A stretch of DNA of 64,000 nucleotides, taken from NCBI RefSeq assembly GCF_002575655.3, contig NC_053035.3, positions 381,463,792 to 381,527,791 on the forward strand, read 5' to 3'. This DNA is from Aegilops tauschii subsp. strangulata (lineage: Eukaryota > Streptophyta > Magnoliopsida > Poales > Poaceae). Positions 1-12,706 of this stretch are shown one piece after another. The translations under genes and the position numbers were made by a program. A model generated the notes under the pieces. The model worked only from the letters and a program-made list of their open reading frames with translations. It ran no database searches and was not told the DNA's origin. How positions within the stretch are numbered: the first letter of the stretch is position 1; every line of letters starts with the position of its first letter.

Positions 1-698
1 CAAAGGCTAAAAATGATGATGACAAGGGATACTAATGAATATTTCTAGACATATGGAACGCAACCATAATGCAAGCAGACAAGTATTTGCACAGCAACAG
101 CTGGCAGGGAATTGCCGGAAGACCGGATAGTATATCAATGTACCTTGTGGATCATATGATCAACTAGTAATGAACAGTTCCTCGATAAGGGTGAAGAATT
201 ATTCGTAGGGGTATTCATGCGGCAAGGAACTGCGGGGTAGTAAGCATAATGGATGCTTGGAACATCGGAGAGTATTTGAGGGCACCTTGTAATAACAAGG
301 GCAACTGGGGATGAAGGTATGAACGACAAAAGTATGTAGTTATCCATAAAGATTTATCGGTGGTAGGGATCACAATGGCGGAGGGCACAAGGGTCTCGGG
401 AAAGCATCAGAGAGTGTCTTCAGAATCTTCTGGTGCAGCAGGCGATCATCTGGCCGGAAGGGGCTCTCCGGGAGAAAGTATTTACGAGAACCTACAGTTA
501 GTCCTTTTAGCAAAATCATTTAACCCGAATAGGAGAGAGTTCAGAGTCCCAGAGTAAAGGTTGAGGAATAAAAGATCCTACTACCACCCAATGGCGACGT
601 GGGCCCGTAAGACACACAGCCATGTTAGTAAAAGTTTTGCAATGTCCAGACTCGACTTCGGCCAAGGAGTGTGGAAGGGGGATTCCTACAGGCAGTCG

Positions 699-710
699 GC
701 TCTGATACCA
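699..710 (-). other. Primer-binding site, initiator tRNA-Met
   Basis: The minus strand reads TGGTATCAGAGC here, the classical complement of the 3' end of plant initiator tRNA-Met, three bases from the LTR end at 714. This sets the element's orientation as minus. Confidence 0.9.
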
Positions 711-713
711 ACT

Positions 714-3700
714 TGTGACGCCCCCGATTTGACCGTACACTAATCATGCACGCAAACGTGTACGATCAAGATCAAGGACTCACAGGAAGATATCACAACA
801 CAACTCTAAAACATAAATAAGTCATACAAGCATCATAATACAAGCCAGGGGCCTCGAGGGCTCGAATACAAGTGCTCGATCATAGACGAGTCAGCGGAAG
901 CAACAATATCTGAGTACAGACATAAGTTAAACAAGTTTGCCTTAAGAAGGCTAGCACAAACTGGGATACAGATCGAAAGAGGCGCAGGCCTCCTGCCTGG
1001 GATCCTCCTAAACTACTCCTGGTCGTCGTCAGCGGGCTGCACGTAGTAGTAGGCACCTCCAGTGTAGTAGGAGTCGTCGTTGACGATAGCGTCAAGCTCC
1101 TGGGCTCCAGCATCTGGTTGCGACAACCAGGTAGAATGGAAAGGGGGAAAAGAAGGAGAAAAGCAACCGTGAGTACTCATCCAAACTACTCGCAAGCAAG
1201 GAGCTACACTACATATGCATGGGTATATGTGTAAAGGGCCATATCGGTGGACTGAACTGCAGAATGCCAGAATAAGAGGGGGATAGCTAATCCTGTCGAA
1301 GACTACGCTTCAGGCCACCTCCATCTTGCAGCATGTAGAAGAGAGTAGATGGTAAGTTCACCAAGTAGCATCGCATAGCATAATCCTACCCGGCGATCCC
1401 CTCCTCGTCGCCCTGTTAGAGAGCGATCACCGGGTTGTATCTGGCACTTGGAAGGAGTGATTTATTAAGTATCCGGTTCTAGTTGTCATAAGGTCAAGGT
1501 ACAACTCCAGGTCGTCCTTTTACCGAGGGACACGGCTATTCGAATAGATAAACTTCCCTGCAGGGGTGCACCACATAACCCAACACGCTTGATCCCATTT
1601 GGCCGGACACACTTTCCTGGGTCATGCCCGGCCTCAGAAGATCAACATGTCGCAGCCCCACCTAGGCTCAACAGAGAGGTCAGCACGCCGGTCTAAATCC
1701 TATGCGCGCAGGGGTCTGGGCCCATTGCCCATTGCACACCTGCACGTTGCGAGGGCGGCCGAAAGCAGACCTAGCCTAGCAGGCGTTCCAGTCCAATCCG
1801 GCGCGCCGCTCCGTCGCTGATGTCAAAAAGAGCTTCGGCTGATACCATGACGCCGAGTGCCCATAACTGTTCCCGCGTAGTTGGTTAGTGCGTATAGACC
1901 AAATGGCCAGACTCAGATCAAATACCAAGATCTCGTTAAGCGTGTTAAGTATCCGCGAACACCGACCAGGGCCAGGCCCACCTCTCTCCTAGGTGGTCTC
2001 AACCTGCCCTGTCGCTCCGCCACAAAGTAACAGTCGGGGCCGTCAGGAACCCAGGCCCACCTCTATCGGGATGGAGCCACCTGTCCTTTCAGCCCCCTCA
2101 TCAGAATCACTTGCGGGTACTCAACGAGCTGACCCGACTTTAGTCACATCATGTGTCATGTATATAAAGTATATAATATATACCCGTGATCACCTCCCGA
2201 AGTGATCACGGCCCAGTAGTATAGCATGGCAGACGGACAAGAGTGTAGGGCCACTGATGGAACACTAGCATCCTATACTAAGAGTAGGATAGCAGGTAAG
2301 GGTAACAACTGTAGCAACAATGACAGGCTATGCATTAGTATAGGATCAACCGAAAGCACTAACATGCTACACTACTCTAATGCAAGCAATATAGAGAAGG
2401 AATAGACGATATCTGGTGATCAAGGGGGGGCTTGACTGGTTGTTCTGGCAAGGAGAGGTCGTCAACACCGTAGACGAACTGGGGGTCGCCGGCAGTCTCG
2501 GGGTCTACCGGAAAGAAGTAACGGAGGGGGAACATAATAAATAACAGAGCAATCAAAGCATCACAAAAGCGTAACATGGCAAACGCGGTGCTAGATGTGC
2601 CCTAACGCGGTAGTAGGTGATACTGATGAAGGGGGGAAACATCCGGGAAAATATCCCCAGTGTTTGGCATTTTCGCACAGATGGACTGGAGGGGGAAAGT
2701 TGCATGTTTGCTATGCTAGGAATGTGTGGCGGACGAACGGGCTGCGTATCCGAATTCGTCTCGTCGTTCTGAGCAACTTTCATGTAGAAAGTATTTTCAT
2801 CTGAGCTACGGTTTATTTTATATGATTTTCTAAAGTTTTAAATCATTTTAGAATTTATTTAATTAATTTAATTCAACATTATCCAGAATAGTATTTGCTG
2901 ACGTCATCATGACGTCAGCATGGCATCAGCAGTCAACAGAGGTGTTGACTGGGTCGCTGACGTGTGGGTCCCACTGGTCATTGACTTAGTTAACTAAACA
3001 TGTTTAGTTACATTAATTAAAGTGATTAGGTTAATTAATTAGGCTTAATTTAGATTAATTAAAGGGATTAATTAATTTAATTAATTATCTTAATTGATTA
3101 ATCATATTATTATTATTTAATTCTTTTTTTTAACGTTCCAGGGGCTGGGCCCCACTTGTCATTGGGCCAAGGGGGCAATCAAGTGCTGGTCTATCGGGCA
3201 CAGCCCGAACGGGCACTGGCCCGCGGGGCGCACCCGAGTTGGGCGCTGCGGGGCGCCGGCGACCACGGTAGGGTGGTCGCAGGGAGCAGGGGGGCCAGGG
3301 CGGCGCGCCGGCGTGGAGCAGCGGCATGGGAGGCTGTGGTGGTGCGGGCCACGGCAGGTGTGAGCGCTCCAGGAAGGAGCAGCACGGCGGGTGCGGCTCG
3401 GCGCGACTGCGGGCGTGCGCGACGGCACGCCGGGTGAGGCGAGGCCACGGTGAGCGCGGTCGGCGCGCGTACAGGGCGATGGTCAGGGGCGTGCGCGGAG
3501 TGTGTCGACTGCGGCGACGGACAAGGGACGTGTGTGCGAGGGATACAGAGAGGAGAGGGGAGTTTCGCTCACCCCCGATGCAGGGGTTCGCCGGCGAGGC
3601 TCGACGGAGTCCGCCGGGGAGGGGGTCGGGGAGGCGAGCATCGACGGCAAGCGGCGGGGCGTCGATCCAGCGGCGAGGTGGCGGGCGACGAAGCCGGCGA

Positions 3701-4482
3701 GGGAGAGTCGGGGACGGGCAGTCCGACGGGGAGGTCCGGCAAACGGGGGGGCGTCGGGCGGCGCCAGGCGGGGAAATCGGGTCAATCCCGATCTGGCTCA
3801 CGGGAGGGGAGAGGAACGAGCGAGAGAGAGTGGGGGTCGTGGGGTAGTGGGGGAGAGGGGCTAGGGTTTCTGGCGCCCGAGGGGAGTAGTAGCGGGCGCG
3901 GTTGGGCCGGCCTGGCGGCCCTGTAGCCTGCTGGGCCGAGGCCCAGCTGGGGGGGTTGTTAAGCAGGGCGCAGCAGGCCGGGCGGTTGGCCAGCTAGCTG
4001 GGCCGGTTGGCCCAGCGGGGTTTCCCCTTTTTTGTTTTTGTTTATTTTCCTTTTTCATTTATTTATTCTTTTCTGTTTTATTTTAGTTTCTGATATTTTA
4101 GTTTCTTTAAAATACCAAGTTAGCACCTAAATTAGTATCATCAAAATAGGCCACTGCCAAACCTAGTTTGGACCCAAAATAAATTAGTTTAATATTTTTA
4201 TACTTTCAAAAGAAATTAAATTATTATTTTAGCCATTGTTTTTAATTAGTTTAGGGCATTTAAACACTTTGTAAAAGGTTGGTTCCACCACCAAAAATAG
4301 TTAGGGATTATTAGCCACATCATGAACATTTTAGTTTTAATAGTTGAAAACTTTTATTGTTTGCTTGATTTTGAATTTGAACTTGAATCGGTTTAGAACT
4401 AACTCGAGATTAGCAACAGTAACCGAAGTGACGTGGCATCATTAGCAGAGGGTTGCTGTAGCTTAATTATCCGAGCGTCACA
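714..4482 (-). repeat. 5' LTR (3769 bp) of the left-edge retrotransposon
   Basis: The boundaries come from the PBS next to 714 and the inverted ends TGTGACGC...GCGTCACA. The LTR is compositionally mosaic: an AT-rich block around 2820-3120, a very GC-rich block at 3130-4020, and AT-rich sequence again to 4470. Several long overlapping frames in the GC-rich block are composition artefacts and are not called as genes. Confidence 0.85.
2897..2951. promoter_or_regulatory. Two adjacent perfect inverted repeats with bZIP- and W-box-like cores
   Basis: GCTGACGTCA at 2897-2906 is mirrored by TGACGTCAGC at 2910-2919 with a 3-base spacer. CAGTCAACA at 2930-2938 is mirrored by TGTTGACTG at 2943-2951 with a 4-base spacer. 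TGACGTCA is the bZIP (CRE/C-box) palindrome and TTGACT is a W-box core bound by WRKY factors. A regulatory role in the LTR is inferred only. Confidence 0.5.
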
Positions 4483-6049
4483 GGGGTGAATAGGCGCTTT
4501 AAAATAATTACGATTTAGGCTTGAACAAATGCGGAATAAAACTAGCGTATAATTTATCAAGCACAAACCTAATACAATTAGGCTCACCTATGTGCACCAA
4601 CAACTTATGCTAAGTAAGATAAACGACTAAGTGATAGCAAGATATATAACATGAAACAATATGGCTATCACAAAGTAAAGTGCATAGGTAAAGGGCTCGG
4701 GTAAGAGATAACCGAGGCATGCAGAGACGACGATGTATCCCCAAGTTCACACCCTTGCGGATGCTAATCTTTGTTTGGAATGGTGTGGAGGCACAATGCT
4801 CCCCAAAATGTCACTAGGGACACCGTAATCTCCTCACGACCTCGCACAATGCAAGATGGCGTGATTCCACTGAGGGACCCTTGAGGGCGGTCATCAAACC
4901 CGAACAAATGGCAACAGTTGGGGGCGGTCACCGGAATCCATACAAATTGCTTGGGGAAATCTCCACAACTTAATTGGAGACCCCGATGCTTGCCCGGAGC
5001 TTTACACCACAATGATTGAGCTCCGATACACAACCAACCACCTAGGGCGCCCAAACGAGGGTACCAAGCACCCAAGAGTAATAAGCTACTCAATCTTCAC
5101 TTCCACGTATCACCATGGAGAATTCAAACCGATGCACCAAATCAATGGCAAGGGCACACGGAGCACCCAAGTCCTTCTCTCCCAAATCCCACCACAACAC
5201 TAATGCTATGGAGAAAAATGAGAGGAAGAACGAAGAAGAGAACACAAAGAACTCCAAGATCTAGATTCAAGGGGTTCCCCGCACATAGAGGAGAAAGTGA
5301 CTGGTGGAAATGTGGATCTAGATCTGTTCTCTCTTTTCCCTCAGGAATAGCAAGAATCATGGGAGGAATAAAGAGAAAGCAAGCTCCAAGAGGTTAATAA
5401 TGGTGGGGAAAACTTGCTCAAAAGGATTAGAACCATTGGGGAAGAAGGGCCCCTTAAATAGGTCCTCCCAAATCCAATCGTTATGTGCACTGGACGTACA
5501 CAAACGGTACTACCGCTCCGGGGAGCGATACTGCCACTTAGCCAGGTCAACGCAACCCAGCTAGAACAGAAGAAAAAGACCGGTAGTTCTGCCAGAGCAG
5601 TACTACCGATTGGGGAGCAGTACTACCAATTGAGCAGTACTACCGCTCGGGGGAGCAGTACTACCGCTTGGGGAGCAGTACTACCAATTGAGCAGTACTA
5701 CTGCTCGGGGCAGCAGTACTACCGCTTAGAGCAGTATTACCACTCAAGCAGATTGGGCAACATAAGCATAAAAATAAGCGAAAGTGGATGGGGTACTGGT
5801 CAACGGAAGTACCGCCTAAACAGTACTACCGCTTAAAGCTGAAAAACTACCCAAGCAAAATAGAAGGACTCTCCAATACTGAAACTGCTATAACTACTAC
5901 AAATGGACTCCAAAATCAGCAAACTCAAGCTTGTTGGATAGATGACAAAAAGTACTATCCAACAACGACTGATTTTTTTTAAGAACTACCAATGGATAAT
6001 AAATGCCAATAGGATAAGGAAGAGGACCTTCCCAAATATGACCTATCCC
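4483..6049. repeat. Dispersed Triticeae repeat, family not identified
   Basis: No coding homology is seen. The sequence begins exactly at the LTR edge with GGGGTGAATAGG and has the look of a degenerate LTR-element leader. It contains the short tandem array at 5597-5750. At about 6049 it changes abruptly into an LTR fragment of a different family. Confidence 0.4.
5597..5750. repeat. Interspersed tandem motif GCAGTACTACC
   Basis: About eight copies of GCAGTACTACC or one-base variants lie in 154 bases, separated by AATTGA, GCTCGGGGGA or GCTTGGGGA linkers. Looser copies flank it at 5506-5530 and 5805-5835. The array is open in several frames but codes for nothing recognisable. Confidence 0.75.
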
Positions 6050-7433
6050 TTCAGTAGATATAGGTTTTTGTAATCTAAAAATATAAAAACAGCAAGGTAG
6101 CAAGTGGTAAAAGTGAGCGTCAACGCTATTGCAATGCGTTGAAACAAGGCCTAGGGTTCATACTTTCATTAGTGCAAGTTCTCTCAACAATAATAACATA
6201 ATTGGATCATATAACTATCCCTCAACATGCAACAAAGAGTCACTCCAAAGTCACTAATAGCGGAGAACAAACGAAGAGATTATTGTAGGGTACGAAACCA
6301 CCTCAAAGTTATCCTTTCTGATCGATCTATTCAAGAGTCCGTAGTAAAATAACACGAAGCTATTCTTTCCATTCGATCTATCATAGAGTTCGTACTAGAA
6401 TAACACTTTAAGACACAAGTCAACCAAAACCCTAATGTCACCTAGATACTCCAATGTCACCTCAAGTATCCGTGGGTATGCTTATACGATATGCATCACA
6501 CAATCTCATATTCATCTATTCAACCAACACAAAGAACTTAAAAGAGTGCCCCAAAGTTTCTACCGAAGAGTCAAGACGAAAACAATGCCAACCCCTATGC
6601 ATAAGTTCACAAGGTCACTGAACCCGCAAGTTGATCACCAAAACATACATCAAGTAGATCACGTGAATATCCCATTGTCACCACAGATAAGCACATGCAA
6701 GACATACATCAAGTGTTCTCAAATCCTTAAAGACTCAATCCGATAAGATAACTTCAAAGGCAAAAGTCAATCCATTACAAGAGAGTAGAGGGGGAGAAAC
6801 ATCATAAGATCCAACTATAATAGCAAAGCTCGCGATACATCAAGATCGTGCCGAATCAAGAACACGAGAGAGAGAGATCAAACACATAGCTACTGGTACA
6901 TACCCTCAGCCCCGAGGGTGAACTACTCCCTCCTCGTTATGGAGAGCGTCGGGATGATGAACATGGCCACCGGTGAGGGATTCCCCCTCCGGCAGGGTGC
7001 CGGAATAGGGTCCCGATTGGTTTTCGTGGCTACAGAGGCTTGCGGCGGCGGAACTCCCGATCTAGGTTATGTTCTGGAAGTTTGGGGATATATAAGAGGT
7101 GTTGGCGTTGGGAACAAGTCAGAGAGGTCCACAAGGCGCCCCCACCCTCGTGGTGGCCTCGGGACTCTTCTGGTCCATCTCCGGTACTCCGTGGGCTTCT
7201 TCTGGTCCAAAAACAATCTCCGTGAAATTTCAGGTCAATTGGACTCCGTTTGGTATTCCTTTTCTGCGATACTCAAAAACAAGGAAAAAACAGAAACTGG
7301 AACTGGGCTCTAGGTTAATAGGTTAGTCCCAAAAATCATATAAAATAGCATATAGATGCATATAAAACATCCTAGATGGATAATATAATAGCATGGAACA
7401 ATAAAAAATTATAGATACGTTGGAGACGTATCA
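6050..7433 (-). repeat. Truncated LTR fragment of the tRNA-Asp-primed gypsy family
   Basis: From about 6050 to 7433 the sequence matches the complete LTRs at 32368-34059 and 37912-39600 nearly base for base. It ends at the same terminus (GATACGTTGGAGACGTATCA). About 300 bases equivalent to the start of those LTRs (plus-strand left end) are missing. No PBS or internal region follows, so this is a relic fragment. Confidence 0.85.
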
Positions 7434-8984
7434 ACCGGACAAAGACTCCAACATCGAAAACACAATTGATGTTGCATATGAAATCCGTTTTCGATGAACT
7501 TGAACTTGTCACGAAGATGACCACAAGCTCCAAAACTCACATAGAGAAAATTCAAACAAGAACCAAGAAAGATGATGCCAAGGATGCAATGGTTTGAGCT
7601 CTCTACGAATGATACGATCAAGCTACTCACTCGAGAGCCCCCCTTGATAATACGGCTATCGATCCTATAACCCAGTCTCCCAACTAACACCATGAGACCG
7701 GTAAAATAGAAAACCTATCAAGGAAAAACCTTTGCCTTGCGCATAATCCACTTGAACTAGATGATGACGATCTTGACCTCCTCAAGTTGGACCACCTTTC
7801 TTGATAGCGTTGGCACGATGAAGACTAGTAGATTGCTCCCCCATGCTCCACTATGAGTGAGCCACTCTTGGGCACATCTTCACAAGTCCATTGTCACCAC
7901 AATAGACGACATGCTTCAATCATGATCTCTTCGTGATGCTCCACTTGAACTTGCATAATGCAACCTCAATGATGATCACCACTTGATGTCATCCCCCATG
8001 GGACATATGAGATCTTCCTTTTGATGCACGCTCATGGAAAAATACCTAACCCCACAAGAAACTCTCACATATACCATGGGTTAGTACACAAAGCATAATG
8101 GACAATGCTTACCATACCATGAGATCACTTCATCCCACTCGGTACATCTTCTACCCTTTGTGTGACATCTTCTCTCTTCATAAAGATGATGTCTTGAAGG
8201 TAAAAATGAATGTTCACGCAATCTTCTTCTTCAAGACATGCTTGCAATAAGCTCAACTCTCACATGACCAATCTTTAGATAAATCCTTGACTACCACCTT
8301 GGTCAACACATAATCTTCTGCTTATAGCCTTGAAACCAACAAATAATCTTCAAGTAAAGCCTATGGACAAACCTTAAAATATAACTCAAGGCAACCATTA
8401 GTCCATAGGGATTGTCATCAATTACCGAAACCGAACATGGGGGCACCATGCTCTTTCACCTGCATCTTGCTGCATTGTCACCACCGCCGACGTGGTTCAT
8501 CTCGGCCTCCTCGCCCGCATCATACTACAGCAACGCCATCGTCGAGGTTGTTCCTCTCGGCCTCCCCACGATGTCCTACTACACTGGTGCCGTCCCCGGC
8601 GTCGTTCATTTCGGCCTCCTCTCCCTCGTCCTACTACAGTGACGCTGCCATGGCGCGCATACTGCATTTTTTCTCGTGTCATCTACCTCAGCGCCCTTCT
8701 ATTCCTCTCTTCGTGCGGACTTTCTCTGTTGCGACGATGCAGGCAACCAGTTCGCCGTGACGTCGTCGGACGCGGTGGATGGTGGCCGCGGTGCCTGTCC
8801 AACAACAGCGCGGCGAACTAGTTGCTTCCGTCTTCGCCACCACGGTCCATCGCGTTTTCAGGCCAACCGCCGACTGAGTGGCAGAGAGTAAGCGAGCGGG
8901 TCACTCAAGTTCGCTCGCCCGCGACTCCGTGCTCATCGTGTTGGACGCGGCGCCGCGACCACCGTCCATCATTGTCGATGAGGC
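7434..8984. repeat. Unassigned repeat-like DNA, left flank of the copia insertion
   Basis: No gene is supported. Up to about 8440 the sequence is AC-rich with many stops and looks like a dispersed repeat. From 8480 it turns GC-rich with a short tandem array (8488-8650). It ends at GAGGC (8980-8984), the left target-site copy of the copia element. Confidence 0.4.
8488..8650. repeat. Three tandem ~54-bp units
   Basis: Units begin at 8488, 8543 and 8597. They share the pattern GTTCATCTCGGCCTCC, then TCCTACTAC, then GCC-GTC with substitutions. The near-multiple-of-three period keeps frames open in this stretch, but no protein family is recognised. Confidence 0.7.
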
Positions 8985-9927
8985 TGTTGGAAATATGAGC
9001 AAATTACTATGAGATTTAATCCGAATAAACAGAAGATAAATCATGACAGCAGTAGCAGAGATTAAACTATCATGCGAACTAGCATAGTAGATGAACAAAT
9101 CACATCTAGGGCTCATACTAGAAACATGAATTCTACCACGATCTCAAACAAGAAGGATAGAATTACATACGGTGCAGCGGGAGCAGCACCGCCGGCGTTG
9201 GTGTTGTCGCCCATGTCGTCGAGGATGAGGTTGCCGAGGTCCTGGAACAAGTCGTCGTTGGCGAAGTCGTCACTGGCAGCAGTTGCGCGAGTGCGCTCCC
9301 CACAAACCTGATCGCCCCTCTCCCGTACAGGATCACGAGAGGCGGGGTTCTGGAGGCCTCCTGTCCCTTCTTGCGGTGCACGCCGAAAGGAGAGATGGAG
9401 TAGACTTGCTTGGTGGTGCAATGATCTGAAACGGTGGTGCGAAACCATACGATATGGCGGCGGCTAGGGTAGACGTCTGCTTGACTATATAGTGAGGGCC
9501 GGGTAGGGCGTGGGAGTACACCCCACGTCCGAGTCGTGATCCAAAAGAATCGGAAATGGTTTAGTAATTAATGCATCCGTTAAGTATTAATTAATGACTC
9601 ATTAATTTTCCCGAGCAGCAAAAATATAGACACGTGCATAGCCCTGTCCTCGGCTCGGCTCAATCCCGCAACCCGCGGCACGTCATGATGAGGCGTGGCG
9701 TGGCGAGGCGAGCGAGGAGGAGCGCGCGTGTAGGTCTCCTCTTATCATGCTCATGCAAGTGGTAGAAGAGCTCACCTTATAAAGAGGTGCAAGTCTCATT
9801 CAACTTCCGTGGTGGGACTAAACTTTAGTCTCACTCACTCCACTCACATGTGTGCATGAATGGGCCAAGAGAATTTCAGATTTTTAGTTAGGCTTTGGGC
9901 CAAAGGCCTACTAGCAAAATTCCAACA
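8985..9927 (-). repeat. 3' LTR of the copia element (943 bp)
   Basis: It starts TGTTGG and ends TCCAACA. It aligns with 16159-16969 but keeps about 130 bases (near 9265-9290 and 9430-9555) that the other LTR has lost. Confidence 0.9.
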
Positions 9928-9938
9928 ATCCCCCACAA
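9928..9938 (-). other. Polypurine tract of the copia element
   Basis: The minus strand reads TTGTGGGGGAT directly before the 3' LTR, the usual site for plus-strand priming. Confidence 0.75.
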
Positions 9939-10482
9939 AGTCTCATTGGCACATCTCATCATTTAGTTCCAAAAAATTGTTTATATACCGGTGCTTAGTG
10001 GAGACTGTGATGTTGAACTTCCACTTAGATTTTTATGCTACACTAGATCACAACTTGAATAGTGGACTATGCCTTGAACTACAAGTTTTCTGCGAGACTA
10101 GTTTCACACAAATTCTTGACCGATACTGGGCTACCGCAAGGCTTCCCCGTGGGTGGAGCATATATGTCATACTCCAGGGCCTTTCATGAATTTATTAGAG
10201 AACACCCAATTCTCACAGACTGCGACGTTAACAGTCAAATTCATATAGGTGTGTTCCTCAGGAGATGCTCTGCAGGAAAACATCTCTGCTTACTCAAATA
10301 AGCCACTTGGAACACATTAAGATAAATATCAACCTGCCATGCAGATCAGGAGAGTATTGCATCTTCATGGAGTGGGATAATTAAAAAAGGGATACTCTCC
10401 TCTCAGCTAACCAACAGCTTGTCTCCCACTTCTACGTCACGGGATCTCCGATCACATAGAGCGGGTTACCACTATGGACAAC
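9939..10482 (-). other. 3' untranslated part of the copia element
   Basis: About 540 bases lie between the end of the RNase H frame and the polypurine tract. No coding homology is seen. It is typical in length for a copia 3' untranslated segment. Confidence 0.6.
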
Positions 10483-10958
10483 TCATGCGGTGGTTCTCAA
10501 ACCCATCTCCATCGATGCATTATCTATCACGTTACGTGATAGACCCTTTGTGAAGGGATCTACCAAGTTTTTCGACGTTTGGATATAATCCAACGTAATA
10601 ACTCCGGAGTTCCTCAATTTTCTGACAGATTTTAGTCTCCTCTTCACATGCCTTGAGGAATTCATATTGTCCTTAGAACTGTTTATCTTGACAATCATAG
10701 TTTGATTATCACAGTTCATCAGGATAGGGGGTATTGGTTTTTCAACCATAGGTAAGTCCATCAAGAGCTCACGAAGCCACTCTGCTTCAACAGTGGCAGT
10801 GTCTAATGCTGTGAGTTCTGCTTCCATAGTTGACCTTGTTAAGATGGTCTGCTTGCAAGACTTCCAGGAAATAGCACCACCACCAAGTGTAAAAACATAA
10901 CCACTTGTGGCCTTAATCTCATCAGTATCAGATATCCAGTTTGAGTCACTATAACCCT
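10483..10958 (-). pseudogene. Copia RNase H, C-terminal part
   Basis: The open frame 10483-10827 begins within the RNase H motif ([20 protein letters not shown]), continues with the NCDNQT block and the [12 protein letters not shown] segment, and ends shortly after a DPFTKGLS motif, as copia polyproteins do. The same domain extends to about 10958 without a start codon, where the solo LTR splits it from its N-terminal half at 12707. It degrades the RNA strand of the RNA-DNA hybrid in the family; here it is disabled by the insertion. Confidence 0.88.
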
Positions 10959-10963
10959 CTAGT

Positions 10964-12701
10964 TGTTGGGGAACGTAGTAATTTCAAAAAAAATCCTACG
11001 CACACGCAAGATCATGGTGATGCATAGCAACGAGAGGGGAGAGTGTTGTCCACGTACCCTCGTAGACCGAAAGCGGAAGCGTTAGCACAACGCGATTGAT
11101 GTAGTCATACGTCTTCATGGTCCGACCGATCAAGTACCGAACGCACGGCACCTCCGAGTTCAGCACACGTTCAGCCCGATGACGTCCCTCGAACTCCGAT
11201 CCAGCCAAGTGTTGAGGGAGAGTTTCGTCAGCACGACGGCGTGGTGACGATGATGATGTTCTACCGACGCAGGGCTTCGCCTAAGCACCGCTACAGTATT
11301 ATCGAGGTGGACTATGGTGGAGGGGGGCACCGCACACGGCTAAAAGATCAAACGATCAATTGTTGTGTCTCTTGGGTGCCCCCTGCCCCCGTATATAAAG
11401 GAGCAAGGGGGGAGGTGCGGCCAGCCAGGAGGGGGCGCGGCAGGAGGAGTCCTACTCCCACCGGGAGTAGGACTCCCTCCCTATTCCTTGTTGGATTAGG
11501 AGAAGAGGGGGAAAGAGGTGGAGGAGAAGAAGGAAAGGGGGGCGCCGCCCCCCTCTCCTTGTCCTATTCGGACTAGGGGGAGGGGCACGCGGCCCTTGCC
11601 CTGGCCGCCTCTCCTCTTCTCCACCAAGGCCCACTATGGCCCATTAACCCCCGGGGGGTTCCGGTAACCCCTCCGGTACTCCGGTAAAATCCCGATTTCA
11701 CCCGGAACACTTCCGATATCCAAATATAGGCTTCCAATATATCAATCTTCATGTCTCGACCATTTCGAGACTCCTCGTCATGTCCGTGATCACATCCGGG
11801 ACTCCGAACAACCTTCGGTACATCAAAACATATAAACTCATAATATAACTGTCATCGAAACGTTAAGCGTGCGGACCCTATGGGTTCGAGAACTATGTAG
11901 ACATGACCGAGACACGTCTCTGGTCAATAACCAATAGCGGAACATGGATGCTCATATTGGCTCCCACATATTCTACGAAGATCTTTATCGGTCAGACCGC
12001 ATAACAACATACGTTGTTCCCTTTGTCATCGGTATGTTACTTGCCCGAGATTCGATCGTCGGTATCTCAATACCTAGTTCAATCTCGTTACCGGCAAGTC
12101 TCTTTACTCGTTCCGTAATACATCATCCCGCAACTAACTCATTAGTTTCAATGCTTGCAAGGCTTAAGTGATGTGCATTACCGAGTGGGCCCAGAGATAC
12201 CTCTCCGACAATCGGAGTGACAAATCCTAATCCCGAAATACGCCAACCCAACAAGTACCTTCGGAGACACCTGTAGAGCACCTTTATAATCACCCAGTTA
12301 CGTTGTGACGTTTGGTAGCACACAAAGTGTTCCTCCGGTAAACAGGAGTTGCATAATCTCATAGTCATAGGAACATGTATAAGTCATGAAGAAAGCAATA
12401 GCAACATACTAAACGATCGAGTGCTAAGCTAACGGAATGGGTCAAGTCAATCACATCATTCTCCTAATGATGTGATCCCGTTAATCAAATGACAACCCAT
12501 GTCAATGGCTAGGAAACATAACCATCTTTGATCAACGAGCTAGTCAAGTAGAGGCATACTAGTGACACTCTGTTTGTCTATGTATTCACACATGTATCAT
12601 GTTTCCGGTTAATACAATTCTAGCATGAATAATAAACATTTATCATGATATAAGGAAATAAATAATAACTTTATTATTGCCTCTAGGGCATATTTCCTTC
12701 A
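10964..12701 (-). mobile_element. Solo LTR of a BARE1/WIS/Angela-type copia element
   Basis: It runs from TGTTGGGGAACG to the characteristic CCTCTAGGGCATATTTCCTTCA end in reverse orientation and is 1738 bp, a normal length for this family. The flanks are CTAGT (10959-10963) and CTGGT (12702-12706), a 5-bp duplication with one transition. No internal region is present, so it arose by LTR-LTR recombination. A TATA motif (11392-11397) and a perfect 14-bp inverted repeat (11446-11459 and 11463-11476) mark the promoter area. Confidence 0.93.
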
Positions 12702-12706
12702 CTGGT

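Larger units (their letters stand above)
1..4482 (-). mobile_element. LTR retrotransposon (probably Ty3/gypsy), 5' LTR plus leader, cut by window edge
   Basis: On the minus strand a long LTR is followed by a primer-binding site and about 700 bases of leader; the rest of the element lies left of base 1. The LTR ends are an 8-bp inverted pair (TGTGACGC at 714 and GCGTCACA ending at 4482). The 5 bases beyond the LTR are GGGGT, the expected target duplication copy, whose partner is outside the window. No gag or pol homology is visible in 1-698. Superfamily assignment to gypsy is inferred from LTR length and general resemblance to Triticeae elements. Confidence 0.8.

Noticed and set aside
3130..3926. 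Several overlapping long ORFs on both strands, up to 223 codons
   Set aside because: They lie in the GC-rich core of an LTR and overlap in five frames with Arg/Ala/Pro/Gly-rich, non-homologous translations: few stops because of composition.
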